Assembly: GCA_024231375.1 (NCBI GenBank) | Contig: JAAEQP010001310.1 | Coordinates: 1-11,135, forward strand | Direction of reading: 5' to 3' | DNA: 11,135 bases | From: a bacterium | GTDB lineage: Bacteria; Hydrogenedentota; Hydrogenedentia; Hydrogenedentiales; SLHB01 | Part shown: one piece after another, positions 6,507-11,135 of the stretch | How positions within the stretch are numbered: position 1 is the stretch's first letter | How the letters are laid out: every line of letters starts with the position of its first letter | The notes under the pieces: generated by a model | Told to the model about the DNA's origin: nothing | Seen by the model: the letters and a program-made list of their open reading frames with translations, nothing else | Database searches by the model: none | Made by a program: the position numbers and the translations under genes

Positions 6507-8645
6507 TCAGTCCGGCACCCCTGCATAGAGCGAAAGGTAGGCGGCGTAGTTACCGAGCACCCGCTTCACATAGCCGCGGGTTTCGTCGAAGGGGATGGCA
6601 TCGATGAACACGGTCATGTCGTTGCCCGGGTTCCGCCTGCGCCACTTGTTGACGTTGCCGGGGCCGCCGTTGTAAGCGGCCAGTGCGTAGACCGTATTGC
6701 CGTCGTACTTCTCAGTCATCCGCTGCAGGTAGGTGGTTCCGAGGCGAATCGAACTGGGGGGATGATCTAGCCGGGCCGCGTGTTTCGCGTCCACACCGTC
6801 TTCAACCTTCGCCAGCCATTCCGCCGTGGACGGCATGAGCTGCATGACGCCCTTAGCGCCTGCCGAGGAGCCGATGCGGGGTCGGAACGTGCTTTCCTGG
6901 CGTCCGACGGCGAGGAGCAGGTAGGGATCCAGGCCCGTCTCGCGGCCGAGGGACAGAAACTCGCTCCAATAGGCGCGTGGGTACAGGACGCGCAACCGGT
7001 CCACTGTGGGGTCGTCACTGTTCAGGCCCCAGTCGCTGGCGGCCATCAGGTCCGCGGCTGTGGCGGCGAGACCGGCGTCGGCCAGCAGGTTGTAGACGGG
7101 GCCCTCCCGTTCGAGGGTCTTGATACGCGTCGAGAGTTGCAGGGCCTCCCACTCAGCCTCTTCCAGCCCGTGCGCGGCGAGAAAGGCGAGTCTCTCAGAC
7201 CATGGCCTCGTACGCCATGCGTCGCCGCATGGCGCGGCAGGCCTTCGCGCGAATGCGTGTGTGCCCAGCAACGCCCCGCGTCCGCCGATTCGCGGGTCAG
7301 CCTTGCCGTCGCCGGTAGAATCGCCTAGAGCGGCCACGCGTTCGACAGCGCGGTGTGCGCAGAAGTCGCCCAAGGGTCCTTTGGCGGCCTCGCGGTAGTG
7401 AGTGAGCGCGACGGCCTTGTCATGACGTTCACACAGCCGGCCGCTTTGGTACGCCGCTTCCGCGGCCATGGGGGTCGTGGGATAGTCCTCGCAGACCTTG
7501 GCGTATACGTCCAGGGCCTTGTCGCGCTGTCTGTCGACGCCGTACCACGACGCGAGTCTCAGGAGCGCATCGTCACGGCGGCCGTGGCCTTCACACGTAT
7601 CGACCAGTCGGATCAGCGCCTTTTCCGCGTCCTTCTTGTGGCCCTTCTCGCGACGATTCCACGCCAGCCACCACAGCAAGTCACCGAGTTCTTCCGAAGC
7701 GCCGGTCTGTCCGGCGAGGCGCTCCAGGACGCTCGTGCCGTCCGCGATCTTGCCGCGTGCGAACAGGTCCCGCGCGTAGTACACGTGGGCCAGGCGCGCC
7801 CAGGTCGTCCCCGGATAGTGATCGCGCACGCTGTTGAACAAGGCGTAGGCTTCGTCCCGACGTCCGGAAGCAAGAGCCACTCGTCCGCTCAGATAGGCCC
7901 ATTTGGCTTGGTCGTCCTTTGACGCGAGAATCATGGACGGGGTGTTCTTGGCCAGTACCGTCCGCGCCTCGCGGTAAGAACTGGAACGAACGAAGGCCTC
8001 GGCGGCCAGGAGCCGGTGCCGCGCGTCGCTGGAACCGGCTAGGGCCTCGGCTGCCTCGAGTCGCCGTTTGCGGAACCGGATCGTCTTCAACAGCGCGACG
8101 TAGGTGTCGTAGCCCTGAGCGCTGGTGGCTGGATCCTTCAGCGCATTCGCGGCCGCCTCCCAGCGGATGGGTTCGAACCAGCGGAGCATCACGCCGCTGG
8201 GCTCGACGACCGCGGCATACAGTGCACCGGCTTCGGCGTGGCGCTTCCCTTTGGACAGGATTCTTGCCAACTCGATGTGCGCCATGGGAATCCAGGGATC
8301 GGCGGACCCACCGTCGATGAGAGAGCGTAGTTCCTCTTCGCCGCCCTGGGGATCGCCACCGGCGGCGCGGCATCGGGCAGAACGAACGCGGGCGTAGCCC
8401 GCCAAGGGACCTCCCGCTTCGGCGCACTGGTCGAACGCACGGGTTGCGTCGCCGAGCCGACGCCGCTGTTCGGCGGCGTGGCCGGCAAGGTAGTCGTCGG
8501 AGCCGGGCATTGGATCGGCCCAAGCGCTGACGGTCAACGCGATGCCAAGCAGACAGGCTGCGAAAGGATGAAAGGATCTCACGAACCAACATACCGCGTG
8601 TGTGCGCTTGGGACGCACACCCGCGCCTCGTTCACGTTCACTCAA
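6507..8645 (-). CDS. Slt-type soluble lytic transglycosylase with TPR-like helical domain
   Basis: A 712-residue exported enzyme expected to cleave the MurNAc-GlcNAc bond of peptidoglycan in the periplasm, forming 1,6-anhydroMurNAc ends. A signal peptide (FAACLLGIALTVSAWA, ending near 43) is followed by about 380 residues of alpha-helical, TPR-like repeats resembling the Slt70 superhelix. The SLT domain spans about 555-705. It has the catalytic Glu584 in RQESTF, GVMQLMPSTA (599-608), AYNGGPG (657-663) and ETRGYVKRV (688-696). Between the two parts sits a calcium-loop-like DSTGDGKAD (442-450). The start is uncertain. TTG at 8645 lies 4 bases after the upstream stop. GTG at 8615 or GTG at 8582 would give a more usual signal peptide, but none has a strong ribosome-binding site. 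It is probably co-transcribed with the dehydrogenase gene. Confidence 0.92.
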   Translation of the reverse strand: MSERERGAGVRPKRTHAVCWFVRSFHPFAACLLGIALTVSAWADPMPGSDDYLAGHAAEQRRRLGDATRAFDQCAEAGGPLAGYARVRSARCRAAGGDPQGGEEELRSLIDGGSADPWIPMAHIELARILSKGKRHAEAGALYAAVVEPSGVMLRWFEPIRWEAAANALKDPATSAQGYDTYVALLKTIRFRKRRLEAAEALAGSSDARHRLLAAEAFVRSSSYREARTVLAKNTPSMILASKDDQAKWAYLSGRVALASGRRDEAYALFNSVRDHYPGTTWARLAHVYYARDLFARGKIADGTSVLERLAGQTGASEELGDLLWWLAWNRREKGHKKDAEKALIRLVDTCEGHGRRDDALLRLASWYGVDRQRDKALDVYAKVCEDYPTTPMAAEAAYQSGRLCERHDKAVALTHYREAAKGPLGDFCAHRAVERVAALGDSTGDGKADPRIGGRGALLGTHAFARRPAAPCGDAWRTRPWSERLAFLAAHGLEEAEWEALQLSTRIKTLEREGPVYNLLADAGLAATAADLMAASDWGLNSDDPTVDRLRVLYPRAYWSEFLSLGRETGLDPYLLLAVGRQESTFRPRIGSSAGAKGVMQLMPSTAEWLAKVEDGVDAKHAARLDHPPSSIRLGTTYLQRMTEKYDGNTVYALAAYNGGPGNVNKWRRRNPGNDMTVFIDAIPFDETRGYVKRVLGNYAAYLSLYAGVPD

Positions 8646-8649
8646 CGGT

Positions 8650-9636
8650 CTATTTCGGCACCTTGACCGGCTTGCCTGAGGCGGCCGACTTCCACGCCGC
8701 TTCGGTCACTTCGATGGTGCGGAGGCCACATTCGGGCGGCGTCTGGGGGACGTCCTTGCCTAGAATGGCGTCAATGAAATTGGCATCGGGGTCCTTGGAA
8801 TACTTGGGCAACTTCACCTTGACCGGCTTGCCCGTGGCATCCTGGTGGATGAGCCCGAGGCCCTGACGCAGGTACAGCGCGCCTTTGGTACCGACAATGG
8901 AGTGATCCTCGTACCAACAGGGGGCGTTACCGATGACCGACATGCTGCCCAGAGCGCCATTCTCGAATTTCATGGCGAGGGTGGAGTTGATGTCGACCTC
9001 CGTCTTGAAGTTGTCCTGCTTGGCGAACACTTCGCTCACCTTCATCCCGGTCACCCACATGACGATATCGATGAGATGGCTGCCGGAGTCGTTGATCTGA
9101 CCGCCGCCCGATTCGGCGATCTTCTGGCGCCAGGTGCCTTTGGTGGCGCGGAGCCATTCCTGGGACTGAATGGCCTGGACGTACTGCACTTTACCCAGTT
9201 TTCCGCTGGCGATGACGTCGCGCATGTACCGGAACTGGGGTTCGAAATGCCGCTGGTACGAGATCATCAAGACCCGTTTGGTTGCCTTGGCCTTCTTGAT
9301 GAGCGCCTTGGCCCGCCGGATGGTACAGGTCATGGGCTTCTCGCTGAGGACGTGCAGTCCTTTGCCCAGCGCGGTCATGCTCTGCTCATAGTGGACGGTA
9401 TGGGGCGACAGGATGAGGACCGCGTCCAGGTCCTCGTTCTTCAGCATGTCGCGGTAGTCTTTGTAGGTGGGCAGTGCGTCGGACCCCTCACACCGCTCGT
9501 AGAAGTGTTTGAGCGATTTCTTGCTGGGATCGTTCAACGCCACGACCTGGGCCTTCCGTGTCGCATGCAGCCGGTGATAGTGCCCCGCGGAGATCCCCCC
9601 CGCACCGATGAAGCCGATTCGAATCTTCTTCGCCAT
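8650..9636 (-). CDS. Gfo/Idh/MocA-family NAD(P)-dependent oxidoreductase
   Basis: A 328-residue cytoplasmic dehydrogenase; the family oxidises or reduces sugars, inositols and related polyols with NAD(P). The Rossmann fold opens at residue 4 with IRIGFIGAGGISAGH (GxGGxS type). The EKP motif (Glu99-Lys100-Pro101) supplies the conserved lysine. GGGQINDSGSHLID (177-190) carries the likely catalytic Asp183 and His187. Length and both domains are typical. The ATG at 9636 is chosen because AAGGAG lies 7 bases upstream and the Rossmann strand follows at once. A longer in-frame reading to 9810 adds 58 low-quality residues and overlaps the promoter. No signal peptide is present. The substrate cannot be named. 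The lytic transglycosylase gene follows within 4 bp, or up to 67 bp if a later start is used. Confidence 0.94.
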   Translation of the reverse strand: MAKKIRIGFIGAGGISAGHYHRLHATRKAQVVALNDPSKKSLKHFYERCEGSDALPTYKDYRDMLKNEDLDAVLILSPHTVHYEQSMTALGKGLHVLSEKPMTCTIRRAKALIKKAKATKRVLMISYQRHFEPQFRYMRDVIASGKLGKVQYVQAIQSQEWLRATKGTWRQKIAESGGGQINDSGSHLIDIVMWVTGMKVSEVFAKQDNFKTEVDINSTLAMKFENGALGSMSVIGNAPCWYEDHSIVGTKGALYLRQGLGLIHQDATGKPVKVKLPKYSKDPDANFIDAILGKDVPQTPPECGLRTIEVTEAAWKSAASGKPVKVPK

Positions 9637-9643
9637 GGCGTTT

Positions 9644-9649
9644 CTCCTT
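9644..9649 (-). promoter_or_regulatory. Shine-Dalgarno site deciding the dehydrogenase start
   Basis: AAGGAG (within TAAGGAGA on the minus strand) lies 7 bases upstream of the ATG at 9636. This supports the 328-residue protein rather than the longer open frame. Confidence 0.85.
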
Positions 9650-9685
9650 ACGCTGATGGTCCAATCTGTCGTCGACATCCGCCGC

Positions 9686-9714
9686 ATGGTAGCAGCAGCC
9701 CGGATCGAGGTCAA
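9686..9714 (-). promoter_or_regulatory. Candidate promoter for the dehydrogenase / transglycosylase operon
   Basis: On the minus strand, TTGACC (9714-9709, five of six) is followed after 17 bp by TACCAT (9691-9686, four of six). Transcription would start near 9679, about 43 nt before the ATG at 9636. It lies back-to-back with the plus-strand promoter of the ATPase gene, about 90 bp away. Confidence 0.45.
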
Positions 9715-9802
9715 CGGTTCAAGCGCCCTATCAGCGGGCACGATCCGCAGCCGACGGAGGCCCCGGTTTCGGGGAGCGGCATCCTGGCCCACGGAAGCCA
9801 CT

Positions 9803-9831
9803 TTACGCATGGCGTCGCGCTGCCTATAATG
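9803..9831 (+). promoter_or_regulatory. Strong candidate promoter for the PilB/GspE-type ATPase gene
   Basis: TTTACG (9803-9808, four of six -35 bases), exactly 17 bp, then a perfect TATAAT (9826-9831). Transcription would begin near 9838, giving a leader of about 63 nt to the ATG at 9901. It is the best promoter match in the window. Confidence 0.65.
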
Positions 9832-9900
9832 GGCGCGGAGTTATTGCTTGGTGTGACGGTGTGTAGTGTCTCATAGTCTTCTTGAAGGGGGTTCTGACCC

Positions 9901-11135
9901 ATGTCCCAAGAACAGCGATCAGAGAAGCTTGGCAGCGAGCTGGTCAAGCGCGACCTCATCAGTCGCGAAGACTTGGACGCTGCCAGGAAACGGGAGAAGT
10001 CGAGCGGGATTCCGTGGTACCGCCAACTCCTTCAGTTGAAGAAGGTCAATTTCGGTCCGCTGGAGGATATGCTCCGGTACGAGTTCCATACGCAGTCGGA
10101 CCGGTCCGAGCATCAGGCTCTCGGCAACATGCTGGTGAAACTGCAGGCAATCACGAAAGAGCAACTCACCGAAGCACTAGCTCTGCAGAAGCGGAATGGC
10201 CGACTGCTTGGCGACATTCTCTTGGAACGCGGACTGGTTACCCGGCGCGTCATTGGAATCGCATTGAGCAAGCAGTATGGCATCGAATTCGCGGAACTTG
10301 CCGAGACGCCGAGTGACAAGAAAGCCCTGGACACCGTGCCCGAGAGCATTGCTCGGAGAAACAACTTCATCCCCGTCCGCCTTCAGGGGGACCGCCTCAC
10401 GGTACTTATCGCGAACCCGCAACTGGCCAAGGGCCTCGGCGACGTAGGCATTATCCTGGGCAAACGAATCCACGCGATGCTGACCAGTGTGGACAGCGTC
10501 CGCGAGGAGTTGGCGGCACGATACCGGGGTGTGACGCCGCGCACGAGGCCGGGGCCAGCCAAGGGGAAGGCTGAAACGGAAGAGAAAGCGCCGCCCAGTA
10601 AGAGAGCCTCCAAGAAGACTGCAAGCACCCGCGCCAAGCGCGGCAACGATAAGGAAGGTACTGCCGTGGCTAAGAAAGAGAACACCTCCAAAGCAACCGC
10701 ACAGAAGAAGGACAGCAACCGGTTCGAAGAGATCGCGCGTCAGGCATCGGGAATGCCAGTGATCAAGCTTGTCTCGACCATTATCGAGGGTGCGGCAAAT
10801 TCGGGCGCTACGGACATCCATCTGGATCCTCAGGAGCCTGAGATGCGGGTTCGGTACCGCATCGACGGCATTCTCCACGACGTGTTGAGCATCTCGCCCG
10901 ACATTGAGAATGCGGTCATTTCGCGCATCAAGATCATGGCCGACCTGGATATCACCGAGACGCGGCACCCGCAGGACGGACACATCAGCCTGGAGATCGG
11001 GGAGGTCGAGTTCGACATCCGCGTCGCTACGATGCCCACGTTCCTCGGAGAACGAGTCGTGCTCAGGATGCTGGACCAAACGGCGGTTCTCTCCGGCATC
11101 AAGGACCTGGGACTCGAGAAAGACGACGAGGGCAA
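9901..11135 (+). CDS. PilB/GspE-type type IV pilus or type II secretion assembly ATPase, 3' end beyond window
   Basis: Residues 1-411 of a cytoplasmic hexameric ATPase that powers pilus or pseudopilus assembly. The ATG at 9901 follows AAGGGGG (9885-9891) by 9 bases, and the frame stays open to the window end. Helical MshEN-like repeats occur at 9-32 (KLGSELV), 73-96 (ALGNMLV) and 102-125 (LLGDILLERGLV). The last two are separated by five residues, as in c-di-GMP-binding MshEN domains. The rest of that domain (VPESIARRNNFIPV, RLTVLIANPQ) is typical. A Lys/Ala/Thr-rich linker fills about 208-272. The N-terminal part of the T2SSE ATPase domain follows from about 285: PVIKLVSTIIEGA, SGATDIHLDP, RVRYRIDGILHDV, HPQDGHI and RVATMPTFLGERVVLRML. 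The Walker A and B motifs must lie downstream. PilB and GspE cannot be separated without the neighbouring genes. Confidence 0.93.
   Translation, partial: MSQEQRSEKLGSELVKRDLISREDLDAARKREKSSGIPWYRQLLQLKKVNFGPLEDMLRYEFHTQSDRSEHQALGNMLVKLQAITKEQLTEALALQKRNGRLLGDILLERGLVTRRVIGIALSKQYGIEFAELAETPSDKKALDTVPESIARRNNFIPVRLQGDRLTVLIANPQLAKGLGDVGIILGKRIHAMLTSVDSVREELAARYRGVTPRTRPGPAKGKAETEEKAPPSKRASKKTASTRAKRGNDKEGTAVAKKENTSKATAQKKDSNRFEEIARQASGMPVIKLVSTIIEGAANSGATDIHLDPQEPEMRVRYRIDGILHDVLSISPDIENAVISRIKIMADLDITETRHPQDGHISLEIGEVEFDIRVATMPTFLGERVVLRMLDQTAVLSGIKDLGLEKDDEG

Noticed and set aside
4339..6528. A 729-codon plus-strand open frame opposite the beta-helix gene
   Set aside because: It mirrors the opposite strand of a well-supported gene in GC-rich DNA. 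Its product is His/Arg/Val-rich with no recognisable domain or signal.
9761..9774. Hairpin CCCCG-GTTT-CGGGG as a terminator or riboswitch
   Set aside because: It is too short, has no T-run, and lies upstream of both start sites rather than in a leader.
9637..9810. N-terminal extension of the dehydrogenase to 9810
   Set aside because: The extra 58 residues have no conserved motif and overlap the candidate promoter, and a strong AAGGAG precedes the ATG at 9636.
8845..9876. A 343-codon plus-strand open frame opposite the dehydrogenase
   Set aside because: It is antisense to all the conserved Gfo/Idh/MocA motifs and runs through the divergent promoter region; it has no domain.
10177..11079. A 300-codon minus-strand open frame opposite the ATPase gene
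   Set aside because: The plus strand encodes clear MshEN and T2SSE motifs throughout; the minus product has no recognisable features.
1..11135. CRISPR arrays, insertion sequences, prophage or integrase attachment at the tRNA
   Set aside because: No regularly spaced repeats, transposase or integrase motifs, or repeat of the tRNA 3' end were found by reading the window.

Overview
The window is GC-rich bacterial chromosomal DNA. It carries a 3' part of a tRNA-His, four minus-strand genes followed by a fifth in two probable transcription units, and the 5' part of a plus-strand type IV pilus/type II secretion ATPase gene. No transposase, phage gene, CRISPR array or rRNA was seen. The gene mix is DUF11 surface protein, a large right-handed beta-helix enzyme with an inserted carbohydrate-binding-like domain, a divergent Nramp-fold transporter and a Gfo/Idh/MocA oxidoreductase. 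That mix is typical of Planctomycetota/PVC-like, Hydrogenedentota-like or related Gram-negative heterotrophs with large genomes. This placement is inference from gene content, not from a marker phylogeny.

Layout: positions 1-70 are tRNA-His(GTG), missing its 5' acceptor strand, followed by a perfect 12-bp hairpin terminator (78-115) that probably also ends the convergent gene. Positions 164-2047 (-) encode an exported, C-terminally anchored protein with three DUF11-type repeats and a fibronectin-III-like domain. A 227-bp gap (2048-2274) holds a candidate promoter whose -35 box lies in an inverted repeat. Positions 2275-3705 (-) encode an Nramp-like membrane transporter lacking the family's metal-binding motifs. 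It starts 24 bp after the upstream gene 3730-6327 (-), a secreted beta-helix glycosidase-like protein, and the two look like an operon with a promoter at about 6383-6411.

Positions 6507-8645 (-) encode a periplasmic Slt-type lytic transglycosylase. It directly follows 8650-9636 (-), a cytoplasmic Gfo/Idh/MocA dehydrogenase, in a second probable operon. The 264-bp gap 9637-9900 is a divergent promoter region: one promoter faces the dehydrogenase and a near-consensus one (TATAAT) faces the plus-strand gene at 9901. That gene encodes a PilB/GspE-type ATPase with an unusual lysine/alanine/threonine-rich linker and degenerate MshEN repeats. It runs off the window before the Walker A motif.

Functionally the window combines polysaccharide breakdown and uptake (beta-helix enzyme plus transporter), sugar oxidation, peptidoglycan remodelling, a surface protein and the start of a pilus/secretion machine. 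No complete new defence or mobile system is visible. The most unusual items are the Nramp-fold protein with GSGE in place of DPGN, the A73 tRNA-His, and the histone-H1-like linker and degenerate c-di-GMP-type motifs of the ATPase.
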